NCBI GenBank assembly: GCA_002497765.1
Contig: DAET01000062.1
Location: forward strand, 7,077 to 20,827
Source of the DNA: Euryarchaeota archaeon UBA486
GTDB taxonomy: Archaea; Thermoplasmatota; Poseidoniia; Poseidoniales; Poseidoniaceae
Length of the DNA: 13,751 nucleotides
Direction of reading: 5' to 3'
Of this stretch, positions 7,155 through 13,647 are shown piece by piece. The stretch's first letter is position 1. Each line of letters starts with the position of its first letter. The translations under genes were made by a program, and so were the position numbers. The notes under the pieces were generated by a model. The model was given only the letters and a program-made list of their open reading frames with translations, had not been told where the DNA came from and did no database searches.

Positions 7155-8030
7155 ATGGCCTCCGACTTCGGGGAATCAAGCTCACGCCGAGCATTGCTCG
7201 CTAAGGCCTTGGTGGGTCTTGACGGACCCCACATCATGGGCATCGTCAACGCCACGGACGACTCGTTTTTCCCAGGAAGTCGCTCCATGGACAACGAAGC
7301 AGTGGCCAGAGGACTCGCGATGTGGGACAACGGCGCCACCTGGGTTGATGTTGGTGGGGAATCCACCCGCCCTGGTGCTGCACCGGTTGACACGGAAACC
7401 GAACTCCGTCGTGTGCTCCCCGTCATCGAAGGCCTTCGTACTGCTCGCCCGAACGGCCTGATTTCCATCGACACGCGTCATGCTGTGGTCGCCAAGGCGG
7501 CGCTAGCGGCCGGCGCCGACATGGTCAACGACGTGTCGGGACTGCGAGACCCTGCGATGATGAATCTGGTGCTCGAGACCGAGTGCGCCGTGTGCATCAT
7601 GCACATGCAGGGTGAACCGGGGAACATGCAGGAAAATCCATCCTATGGAGACGTTGTCCACGAAATAGGAGCATCACTTGAGGCGGTAAAGCACGAACTC
7701 ATCGGTCGAGGTCACCCGAGGGAGCTAATCGTCCTCGACCCCGGAATTGGATTTGGAAAAACCCAAGCGCACAACATCGATTTGCTCAAGGCAGGGCGAG
7801 GCCTCCTCCAGAGTGAGGGACCACTGCTCTGGGGCGTCTCGCGTAAAAGCATCGTAGGCCATTTGACTGGCCAAACAGAAGCAGCGCAACGGCTGTCCGG
7901 TACGCTCGGACTGGCAGCCGTGGCCATGAACGAGGGCGTCGACATCGTTCGTGTCCATGATGTCGAGGCCCATCATGACCTCTTCAACGCCATGCGGTTG
8001 GGGTCAACTCAACCCGAGCACGTTGAGTAA
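7155..8030 (+). CDS. folP: Dihydropteroate synthase
   Basis: The enzyme condenses p-aminobenzoate with hydroxymethyl-dihydropterin diphosphate on the way to folate. The 291-residue TIM barrel shows the family motifs in order: MGIVNATDDSFFPGS (28-42), DVGGESTRPGA (65-75), SIDTRHAVVAKAAL (104-117), NDVSGLRDP (125-133), IMHMQGEPGNMQENPSYGDV (148-167), DPGIGFGKT (195-203), GVSRKSIVG (227-235) and VHDVEAHHD (267-275). The usual TPDSF of the first loop is TDDSF here, a proline-to-aspartate change in a loop that closes over the substrates; the other substrate-binding residues look intact. A protein of bacterial type is notable in an archaeon, since many archaea use methanopterin made without this enzyme. 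ATG 7155 is set by the box 26 nt upstream. The gene stands alone, with no folE, folB or folK nearby, and its last 27 nt overlap the traB-family gene on the other strand. Confidence 0.95.
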   Translation: MASDFGESSSRRALLAKALVGLDGPHIMGIVNATDDSFFPGSRSMDNEAVARGLAMWDNGATWVDVGGESTRPGAAPVDTETELRRVLPVIEGLRTARPNGLISIDTRHAVVAKAALAAGADMVNDVSGLRDPAMMNLVLETECAVCIMHMQGEPGNMQENPSYGDVVHEIGASLEAVKHELIGRGHPRELIVLDPGIGFGKTQAHNIDLLKAGRGLLQSEGPLLWGVSRKSIVGHLTGQTEAAQRLSGTLGLAAVAMNEGVDIVRVHDVEAHHDLFNAMRLGSTQPEHVE

Positions 8031-9164
8031 AATCAGCGGCGTTGCCCACGCACCAATCATGGAACCCAAGTTCGTCAGGGCGGTCACGAAGAGCACTTTT
8101 CCCGCAGGGTTGGACCACATCAGCGACAATTCATCCAATTTGAGAAAGGCCTGCAGGTCCTCAGCGGTTGGCTCGGCCAGTTTGAGTTGGACATAGCCCG
8201 CAAACCATCCTGCAGCAAGCGCAGGGTTGAGCGAGGTGATGGGCGACGCCAACGCCGCCGTCAGGATGGCCAGAGGATGGCCACGAGCGAGCAGGCAAGC
8301 CAGTGCGGCGAACAGAGCGTTCGAAGCCGTCCAGACCGTGAAGAAGGTGACCCAATCGATGTCCCTGCTCGTGGAGAAGACAGCGGCGAGGACGCCGATC
8401 ATGATGAGGGGGAAAGCCCAGGGGAGCGTGCGCCGAACAAGTGACGGTGAGGGCAAGGTTTCGAGTCCTGAAGAATCTATAGAACACCCTTCACCGCCCA
8501 ATTTCTTCGAGACACCTTGCAGGTGGCCGGCCCCCAAGACGGCGAGGACGCGACGTTCCGTGCCCAGCCGCTCGAGGTTGGCTGCGATGTAGGTGTCCCG
8601 TTCGTCGATGAGGACTTCACCCGCACCGGGCGAGAACCCCTTGAGTTCGTCCATCATGGAGGACAACAAGTCGGTGTCCTGAAGCAATTCGTTGACGTCG
8701 AGGTCTTCGTCTTCGTCCTCATCGGCCAAGAGCGAGGTCAACAATCGCCATTTCTCTCGGAGCTTCATTCGCTTCCAGGCTCGACGAAGGGTGGTCTGAA
8801 TGTCGCGGTCGACCAGTTCAACTTCACAACCGGCCTCGTTGGCGGCTTCAACCGCCGCTAGCAATTCAGCACCGGGTTGCTGTCCTTCGTTGATGCCCAA
8901 CTTGCGCTGCTCTGCCGAGAGCATGGATTGCATCAGAACCATCGGGGCCTTGCCTTCTTTGATGACCTTGAGCAAGCCCTCTTTGTCGAGACGGCGGTCG
9001 CTGACGAGCGCATCATGACGACTTTTGCAGAGCTCAACGGCCACCACGTCAGGTTGGTAGGTCGCGATGTGATGGCGAACCGCTTCAACCGAAGCCGTAG
9101 CGATGTGGGCCGTGCCCAACAATCGGAGGTTGCCGTGGACGTCGATGACGGGTGATTCAGACAT
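8004..9164 (-). CDS. TraB/PrgY family protein with membrane C-terminus
   Basis: The 386 residues fall in two parts. The soluble part (about 1-245) has the TraB/PrgY landmarks: LLGTAH (15-20), VAVELCKSRHDAL (41-53), LVDRDIQTTLRRAW (118-131), DERDTYIA (187-194) and VLGAGHLQGV (209-218). The conserved His, Glu and Arg residues resemble the proposed metal-dependent hydrolase site shared with TIKI proteases, though activity is unproven for this branch. An acidic run DEDEDEDLD lies at 148-156. The C-terminal part (about 248-384) has several hydrophobic segments, near 249-266, 271-293, 298-326 and 355-384, as in archaeal TraB homologues. In Enterococcus, TraB/PrgY lowers secreted pheromone activity; its role in archaea is unknown. 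It starts 36 nt after lemA with GGGGTGGATG just upstream, so the two are probably one operon. Its 3' end overlaps folP convergently. Confidence 0.92.
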   Translation of the reverse strand: MSESPVIDVHGNLRLLGTAHIATASVEAVRHHIATYQPDVVAVELCKSRHDALVSDRRLDKEGLLKVIKEGKAPMVLMQSMLSAEQRKLGINEGQQPGAELLAAVEAANEAGCEVELVDRDIQTTLRRAWKRMKLREKWRLLTSLLADEDEDEDLDVNELLQDTDLLSSMMDELKGFSPGAGEVLIDERDTYIAANLERLGTERRVLAVLGAGHLQGVSKKLGGEGCSIDSSGLETLPSPSLVRRTLPWAFPLIMIGVLAAVFSTSRDIDWVTFFTVWTASNALFAALACLLARGHPLAILTAALASPITSLNPALAAGWFAGYVQLKLAEPTAEDLQAFLKLDELSLMWSNPAGKVLFVTALTNLGSMIGAWATPLILLNVLGLS

Positions 9165-9200
9165 TCATCCACCCCAACCCGTAGGCGAGAGGGCGCCGAT

Positions 9201-9776
9201 TCAGAAGGTGATCTGAACGTTCTCTCGGGCAATGCCTTCAACCGACCAAAGCTCACGGCGAACGCAGCCCTTGATGCCGGCCACGATGTTGGAAGGAATC
9301 ATCTGGATGGCCTTGTTGAAGTTCGTGGAGGCGGCGTTGTAAAACTCACGGCGGTCGGCGATTTGGTTCTCAAGCGAGACCAATTGGTTCTGAAGGTTCA
9401 AGAAGTTGGTGTTGGCCTTGAGCTCGGGGTACTGCTCAGCGACCATATTGATGCGTGGGAGTATACCAGCGAGCATCCCTTCAGCAGCGGCCACGCCCGA
9501 GACGTCACCTGCTGCGAGGCAACCGGCTGCGGTTTGACGAGCCTGTGCGAACTGATCCCAAATGCCGGCTTCGTGCTCAGCGTAGCCTTTGACGATGTTG
9601 ACCATGTTGGGAATCATGTCGTATCGCTGGTTGAGCAAGACATCGATGTTGTTCCATGCGTTTTGGGCGTTTTCATCAAGGTTGATGAGACGGTTCCAAG
9701 TGGAAAAGAACCACACGATGAGAATCAGGAGAAAGACGGCTGCAACGGCAATGGCGACAATGGTTGTTGTATCCAT
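9201..9776 (-). CDS. lemA: LemA family membrane-anchored protein
   Basis: The 191 residues have one N-terminal transmembrane helix (about 5-24, IVAIAVAAVFLLILIVWFF region) with a very short leader, then a helical domain with LemA hallmarks: LINLDENAQNAWNNIDVLLN (30-49), QRYDMIPNMVNIVKGYAEHE (50-69), MVAEQYPELKANTNFLNLQN (around residue 111 on) and RREFYNAASTNFNKAIQMIP (around 143-162). The usual ending with a conserved Phe-x-phi motif is present as QITF. LemA proteins are widespread in bacteria and some archaea; their biochemical role is unsettled, though in bacteria they often sit beside HtpX or TPM-domain proteins. Here the partner is a TraB-family gene 36 nt downstream. Start: ATG 9776 has GTTTGATTAG about 27 nt upstream and also GGTGG seven nt upstream; only the first would be used in a leaderless transcript. 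Confidence 0.95.
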   Translation of the reverse strand: MDTTTIVAIAVAAVFLLILIVWFFSTWNRLINLDENAQNAWNNIDVLLNQRYDMIPNMVNIVKGYAEHEAGIWDQFAQARQTAAGCLAAGDVSGVAAAEGMLAGILPRINMVAEQYPELKANTNFLNLQNQLVSLENQIADRREFYNAASTNFNKAIQMIPSNIVAGIKGCVRRELWSVEGIARENVQITF

Positions 9777-9797
9777 GGCTGTTCCACCGACAATTCC

Positions 9798-9807
9798 CTA
9801 ATCAAAC
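9798..9807 (-). promoter_or_regulatory. TATA-like box of the lemA-traB operon
   Basis: The minus strand reads GGTTTGATTAGGG, centred about 27 nt before the lemA ATG. It is nearly the same as the box before the 7102 gene (TTTGATAAG), and both follow a GG or AGG, where the archaeal TFB contact lies. It is the best promoter candidate in the 126-nt spacer shared with the permease gene. Confidence 0.5.
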
Positions 9808-9868
9808 CTTCCTCCTTCCACCCGCCTCGCTTGGAGACAACATGATGAACGAGCACCGCCGCACTCAC

Positions 9869-9886
9869 ATCAAACCGGCGTGCCGG
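9869..9886 (+). promoter_or_regulatory. ATCAAACC element joined to a dyad before the permease gene
   Basis: ATCAAACC (9869-9876) runs into CCGGC-GT-GCCGG (9875-9886), a 5-bp dyad with a two-base spacer. The box centre is about 31 nt before ATG 9903 and the dyad would span the expected start of transcription. GAGGATG lies between the dyad and the ATG and could be a weak ribosome site. The arrangement of ATCAAA followed by a dyad repeats what is seen before folP. Confidence 0.35.
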
Positions 9887-9902
9887 CGTTGAGGATGAAC
9901 CC

Positions 9903-10715
9903 ATGGAAGCGATGCTGGTGATGACGGGTGTCTTTTTCATCGCCTTCGTCTTTGCACCGGTTGGCATGGGCGGAGGCATGCTGTTTGTCCCCCTCCTGCA
10001 TTACGGCGCAGGATGGCCCATCGACGGGACCTTGCTGGCGGTTTCACTTTGTTTGACCTGGGCGGTCAGCATCGGCAGTGGCTTGCGCCATCGCCGAGAG
10101 GGGTTCTACCACGATGCCTCCACCAAATCGGCCTTGTACGGCGCCCTCTTTGGGGCGCTCATCGGCGTTGGCATTGTGAACGCCTTGGGCGACGGGCTCG
10201 ACAGCGTCTTCAAATTGCTCTCCATCGTGATGCTGGTGTGGGCCCTTGTCAAGACCTACAACAAACAACGAAGCCCAACGACGGCAGATGAGGACGAAGA
10301 CGGGCAATCGGGCGAGATTCACCACTTCGCACTAAGGGCAGGCGCCGCCATTGGTGGAACCCTTTCTTCGGTGTTGGGCATTGGGGCAGGCGTCATCTAC
10401 GTCCCCGTGCTTCAACAACAGGCCGGCCTAGGCCCCCGCACCTCCATTGGCTCGAGCCTGTCCATCATGATGTTCGTCGTACCGGTCGCCATCCTCGCCT
10501 TGCTCACCACAACACCTAACGGGCTCTTCACCGAACTGACCAACCAGCCTTGGTGGCTGTTCACACTCCCCGTGCTCGCTGTGGTGGGTGCGATCAGCGG
10601 GGCGAAATTCGGTATTGAACGCATTAGCAAGGAGAACATCATGAACATCTTCATGGCGCTGGTCGCCGTTGTACTCGTGCGCTACGTGCTCGATGTGCTC
10701 TCGCTCACGAGTTGA
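9903..10715 (+). CDS. TauE/SafE-type (DUF81) membrane permease
   Basis: The 270-residue protein is hydrophobic, with about eight membrane segments in two similar halves. The half-repeat signature appears twice: APVGMGGGMLFVPLL (18-32) and LGIGAGVIYVPVL (158-170), each followed by a short motif with small residues and Ser (LAVSLCLTW, TSIGSSLSIM). A charged linker between the halves (TTADEDEDGQSGEIHH, 126-141) is probably cytoplasmic or periplasmic loop. TauE/SafE proteins export or import small organic anions such as sulfite, sulfoacetate or taurine-derived products; the substrate here cannot be told. No sulfonate or sulfite genes are nearby, so the neighbourhood gives no help. ATG 9903 is the first start after the promoter-like element, with GAGGATG upstream. 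It is divergent from lemA, and its last 11 nt overlap the thiolase gene tail to tail. Confidence 0.88.
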   Translation: MEAMLVMTGVFFIAFVFAPVGMGGGMLFVPLLHYGAGWPIDGTLLAVSLCLTWAVSIGSGLRHRREGFYHDASTKSALYGALFGALIGVGIVNALGDGLDSVFKLLSIVMLVWALVKTYNKQRSPTTADEDEDGQSGEIHHFALRAGAAIGGTLSSVLGIGAGVIYVPVLQQQAGLGPRTSIGSSLSIMMFVVPVAILALLTTTPNGLFTELTNQPWWLFTLPVLAVVGAISGAKFGIERISKENIMNIFMALVAVVLVRYVLDVLSLTS

Positions 10716-11931
10716 TGGCTTCGATGACCATGGCGATGCCTTGGCCGCCACCGATGCAGGCGGTAGCCACGCCGTAGCGGCCGCCACAGCGACGGAGTTC
10801 ATGAGCGAGCGTTAGCACCAATCGGGTACCCGTTGCGGCCAAAGGATGTCCCAAGCCAACGGCCCCGCCGTTGACGTTGACCTTCTCAACATCGATCTCA
10901 AGGTCCTTGATGCACGCTACGGCTTGACCGGCAAAAGCTTCGTTGATCTCCCATCGGTCGATGTCATCAACGGTGAGTCCAGCACGCTCAAGGGCTTGGC
11001 GAGACGATGGAACGGGTCCGTAGGCCATGATAGCAGGCTCCAGACCGACGATGCCCCACGAGACGATACGAGCGAGCGGTGCATCACCGTCCGCCTCGGC
11101 TTGGGATGCCGACTTGATGACCACGGCGGCAGCACCATCCACCACACCAGAAGCGTTGCCGGCGGTGACGAAGGATTCGGGGCCAAAGGCGGTGGGCAGG
11201 CCAGAAAGCGATTCCTGTGTTGTGCCTCGCACCACGTGGTCCTCGTCTTTGTGCGTGAGCACGGTATCGCCTCGTCGGGATTTGATGGTGACAGGGACGA
11301 TTTCGTCGGCGAAGACATCGTTGTCGATGGAGGTGGTGGTTCGAGCATGAGACAGGGCGGCAAAGGTGTCAATTTCTTCTCGAGTAACACCCTTGCGACG
11401 GCACAACTCATCGGAGGTTTGCGCCATGAACAGCCCGCAGGTCATGTCCTGCAGGTTCGTCATCATGTAGTCCTCGACCTTCGGGGAGCGACCGAGTTTC
11501 CAGCCGTCCCGTGCGCCGCGAAGAATGTGCGGAGCTTGGGAGAGGTTTTCCATGCCGCCGGACACGACGGTGCTGGCTTCGCCGAGTTTGATCATCTGGG
11601 CACCGGAAACAATCGACTGAATGCCCGAACCACAGATTCGGGAGAGGGTGAGCATGGGCACTTCTTGGGGAATGCCAGCCTTCAACCCTGCATGGCGAGC
11701 GCCGTAGATGGATTGTGAACAGGTCTGGAGGGCGTAGCCCATCACGACGTGGTCAACGGCTTCGGGGGCTGTTCCGGTCTTCTCAAGGGCACCTTGAATG
11801 GCCACGGCCCCGAGTTCTTGGGCGCTGATGGTTTTCAGCGCACCGCCGGCCTTACCGTCGCCTCGCTTTCCGCCAACCCATTCACAAAACGGTGTGCGTG
11901 CACCGCCAACAATGACCACTTCGTCGCTCAT
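10705..11931 (-). CDS. Acetyl-CoA C-acyltransferase (thiolase)
   Basis: A complete thiolase of 408 residues with all active-site parts: nucleophile Cys100 in LSRICGSGIQSI, NEAFAGQAVA (330-339), His362 in GGAVGLGHPLAATG and Cys392 in ACIGGGQG. GNASGVVDGAAAV (258-270) is also typical. It cleaves 3-ketoacyl-CoA with CoA or condenses two acetyl-CoA. The sequence resembles bacterial degradative or AtoB/FadA-type enzymes more than the archaeal mevalonate thiolases, which usually neighbour a DUF35 zinc/OB-fold gene; none is present here. Near the N-terminus, RTPFCEWVGGKRGDGKAGG (12-30) is longer than the usual RTPxGxFxGxL, an insertion of several residues. Start ATG 11931 is the natural N-terminus (MSDEVVIVGGARTP). 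It follows an orphan membrane-protein gene by 61 nt, and a small hairpin sits right before the start. The physiological direction is open: fatty acid breakdown or acetoacetyl-CoA synthesis. Confidence 0.95.
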   Translation of the reverse strand: MSDEVVIVGGARTPFCEWVGGKRGDGKAGGALKTISAQELGAVAIQGALEKTGTAPEAVDHVVMGYALQTCSQSIYGARHAGLKAGIPQEVPMLTLSRICGSGIQSIVSGAQMIKLGEASTVVSGGMENLSQAPHILRGARDGWKLGRSPKVEDYMMTNLQDMTCGLFMAQTSDELCRRKGVTREEIDTFAALSHARTTTSIDNDVFADEIVPVTIKSRRGDTVLTHKDEDHVVRGTTQESLSGLPTAFGPESFVTAGNASGVVDGAAAVVIKSASQAEADGDAPLARIVSWGIVGLEPAIMAYGPVPSSRQALERAGLTVDDIDRWEINEAFAGQAVACIKDLEIDVEKVNVNGGAVGLGHPLAATGTRLVLTLAHELRRCGGRYGVATACIGGGQGIAMVIEAINS

Positions 11932-11935
11932 GGTG

Positions 11936-11954
11936 CCCTCGAATCAAACGAGGG
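11936..11954 (-). promoter_or_regulatory. Hairpin holding the putative ribosome site of the thiolase gene
   Basis: On the minus strand CCCTCG, loop TTTGATT and CGAGGG form a perfect 6-bp stem that ends four nt before ATG 11931. The only Shine-Dalgarno-like bases (GAGGG) are in the 3' arm, so folding would hide them. The loop holds TTTGAT, the same core as other boxes here, but only 14 nt from the ATG, too close for a box A of a leaderless transcript. ATTCATAC about 28 nt upstream (near 11959) is a possible box instead. Confidence 0.45.
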
Positions 11955-11992
11955 GTATGAATCTCACTCTTGCCCTGCGTGGGAGATTTGTC

Positions 11993-12595
11993 TCACTGAA
12001 GGCCGTTGTTGCTGACCATGAGCGGGATGGCGACGATGAGCGCACAGATGCCGGAACAAAAGGCCGAAAACCCTGCAAAGATGCCAAATGCGGCGCCGTC
12101 ACCCACCATGGAGCCGAGACCACCATCTGAGCCAGCAGCAAAGGCAGCGATGCCAATAACAAATTGGACACCAATGACACCCAGGGCCACCCACACGCCA
12201 CGCTTCTCGTAGCGGGTGAGGAACACGCCGGCTGCAATGAAACCAGCCACGCCAGCAAAGGTTGAGATTAGATTTAGAGCAAGTGCTGAGGTCGGAATTT
12301 CGAGGGTTTCACCGGTCACAGGGTCCACTTGTTCGAAGAACAGACCCATCAAACTCAACGCTTGAAGGCAACCGTAAATGATGAGAAGAATGCCCATGAC
12401 TTTAGCAGCGCTTGAGGGGGGCTGGAGGTAAATGAGTTGGCCCGTGGGCATTTGTGTTGTTCCCGTAAGCATCGTTCCTTGGTTCATGGGAGCAAAGCCA
12501 TCGCTGATGCTCACCGGTTGAGGGGCGGGTGATGTGCCGGCGCCGGTTTTCGGTTGTTCATCGGGGGAATCCCCCCATGGAGATGTGCCTTCCAT
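11993..12595 (-). CDS. Unknown membrane protein, proline-rich N-terminus and four helices
   Basis: I do not recognise this 200-residue protein. Residues 1-60 are rich in Pro, Gly, Ser and Thr (GDSPDEQPKTGAGTSPAPQP) with no charge pattern or signal peptide, and are likely disordered. Four hydrophobic segments follow at about 65-87 (KVMGILLIIYGCLQALSLMG), 103-127, 133-154 and 168-194. The loop between the first two is acidic (FEQVDPVTGETLEIPTS). There are no catalytic motifs. The start at ATG 12595 (MEGTSP) lies about 28 nt from a CTATCAA box; a longer frame up to 13009 runs antisense through the NAD kinase gene and is rejected. It precedes the thiolase by 61 nt on the same strand and is divergent from the kinase gene by 51 nt. 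Similar short proteins with a flexible N-terminus plus four helices are common in marine Euryarchaeota, in my recollection; function unknown. Confidence 0.75.
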   Translation of the reverse strand: MEGTSPWGDSPDEQPKTGAGTSPAPQPVSISDGFAPMNQGTMLTGTTQMPTGQLIYLQPPSSAAKVMGILLIIYGCLQALSLMGLFFEQVDPVTGETLEIPTSALALNLISTFAGVAGFIAAGVFLTRYEKRGVWVALGVIGVQFVIGIAAFAAGSDGGLGSMVGDGAAFGIFAGFSAFCSGICALIVAIPLMVSNNGLQ

Positions 12596-12617
12596 GAGAT
12601 TGGATGGGAGCGTGCTC

Positions 12618-12628
12618 CTTGATAGTTT
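12618..12628. promoter_or_regulatory. Shared TATA-like box between the orphan membrane-protein gene and NAD kinase
   Basis: CTTGATAGTTT on the plus strand, AAACTATCAAG on the minus strand, is the main AT-rich element in this 51-nt spacer. It lies about 24 nt before GTG 12647 (plus) and about 28 nt before ATG 12595 (minus). Position and core (TTGATA) match the spacer at 7103-7154. Confidence 0.45.
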
Positions 12629-12646
12629 CTCGTCCGTGAAGGGAGG

Positions 12647-13576
12647 GTGGTGTTCTTGAACGAGGGCCACGTGCATGGAGACGAGGGGAGACGATTGAAC
12701 ATCCTGGTCGTCTTCAAGAAAAACTTCGAAGAGGTCCACGATGAAGGCCTGATGGCGCTCAAAGCCATCCTCCACAATGCGGCGAGCGACCACCACCAGG
12801 TGGATTACAAGCCGAGGGAGCACGTCCGTCGTGCCGACTTTATCGCCCGAGATTTGGTGATCGTGTTTGGAGGCGACGGCACCCTGACCTCGCTGTCGCA
12901 CAACATCGATGCTGCCACCCCGGTCATGGGCGTCAATTCTCATCCGAGAACCGATGATCCTGAGGGAAGTTATGGGTTTTACATGGACTCCTCCATGGCC
13001 ACCTTCCAAGAGGACGTCCAGGCCGTGTTCGCTGGAAAGGCCATCGTGAACGAACTACCGCGCCTGCAGGCGACCATCGAAACCACGTCGGGCAACCGAT
13101 TCACCACCGACCCCGCATTGAACGACCTGCTCATTGCCAACACGCACCAATATGCGCCCAGCAAGTACCACTTGCGCCGAGGAACTCAACAAACCCACCA
13201 GCAGAGCAGCGGCCTGCTGTTTTCCACATGGTTCGGCCAGGGCGCTTGGCTGCGCAACGCCATGAGTCACGAGGATTTTGAACACCTCAAAGTAGAGGCA
13301 TCGAGAAACCGAGACCCGCAGCACTACTTCGTCTATGCTCGAGACCTGTCGCCTGAGCAGCGTAGGCACGAATGGGCGTGGATGGATTGGACCCATGAGG
13401 AGACCACCATCACCTCCGACATGCACCGGGGGTACGTGGTCCCTGACGGATGGGACGAGGTTCATTTCAATCGAGGGGCGACCATCACGGTGAACGCAGA
13501 TGCGCCGAAACTGATGCTGCTTACGTTCAGAACCACCATTGAGGCGAAACTCGAATCATCATTCAATTCAGTCTGA
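12647..13576 (+). CDS. NAD kinase, related to the mitochondrial NADK2 type
   Basis: The enzyme phosphorylates NAD to NADP. GGDGT with catalytic Asp77 (75-79) follows a strand LVIVF, as in all NAD kinases. Other blocks fit the NADK2 branch better than bacterial NadK: PVMGVNSHPRTDDPEGSYGF (92-111; NADK2 has GVNTDP...SEG), ALNDLLIANTHQYAPSKYHL (157-176; ALNEVFIGE...ASYYEI) and QQSSGLLFSTWFGQGAWLRN (185-204; QKSSGLNLCTGTGSKAW). In canonical enzymes the last block reads DGxxxSTPTGSTAY, so this one is diverged at the NAD-binding loop, and Asn-Glu is Asn-Asp. The start is uncertain: GTG 12647 or 12650 fit the box 24-27 nt upstream; GTG 12671 and TTG 12695 (before NILVVFKKNF) are shorter options with GAGGG-like bases upstream. 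It is divergent from an orphan membrane-protein gene and points towards the rRNA end. Family call good; activity inferred. Confidence 0.85.
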   Translation: MVFLNEGHVHGDEGRRLNILVVFKKNFEEVHDEGLMALKAILHNAASDHHQVDYKPREHVRRADFIARDLVIVFGGDGTLTSLSHNIDAATPVMGVNSHPRTDDPEGSYGFYMDSSMATFQEDVQAVFAGKAIVNELPRLQATIETTSGNRFTTDPALNDLLIANTHQYAPSKYHLRRGTQQTHQQSSGLLFSTWFGQGAWLRNAMSHEDFEHLKVEASRNRDPQHYFVYARDLSPEQRRHEWAWMDWTHEETTITSDMHRGYVVPDGWDEVHFNRGATITVNADAPKLMLLTFRTTIEAKLESSFNSV

Positions 13577-13647
13577 ACAAACGTTCTGCCTGTGGCCGTG
13601 ATCTTCAGATCGGCAACGGGTGTCTTGGTGATTGACCCTGTTGGAGT

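Noticed and set aside
7103..7474. Upstream extension of the 6458-7102 membrane protein
   Set aside because: It is antisense to folP, Ser/Arg-rich and without hydrophobic pattern; ATG 7102 has promoter-like and ribosome-site sequence.
10846..11718. 290-codon plus-strand frame opposite thiolase
   Set aside because: Shadow of the thiolase gene, which has every catalytic motif in the minus frame.
12596..13009. 138-codon N-terminal extension of the orphan membrane protein
   Set aside because: It runs antisense through the NAD kinase gene, and the protein's Pro-rich head and promoter-like box fit ATG 12595.
13597..13616. Hairpin GATC-TTCA-GATC with flanking GCC/GGC as a terminator for NAD kinase
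   Set aside because: Stem is short and bulged and no T tract follows on the plus strand.
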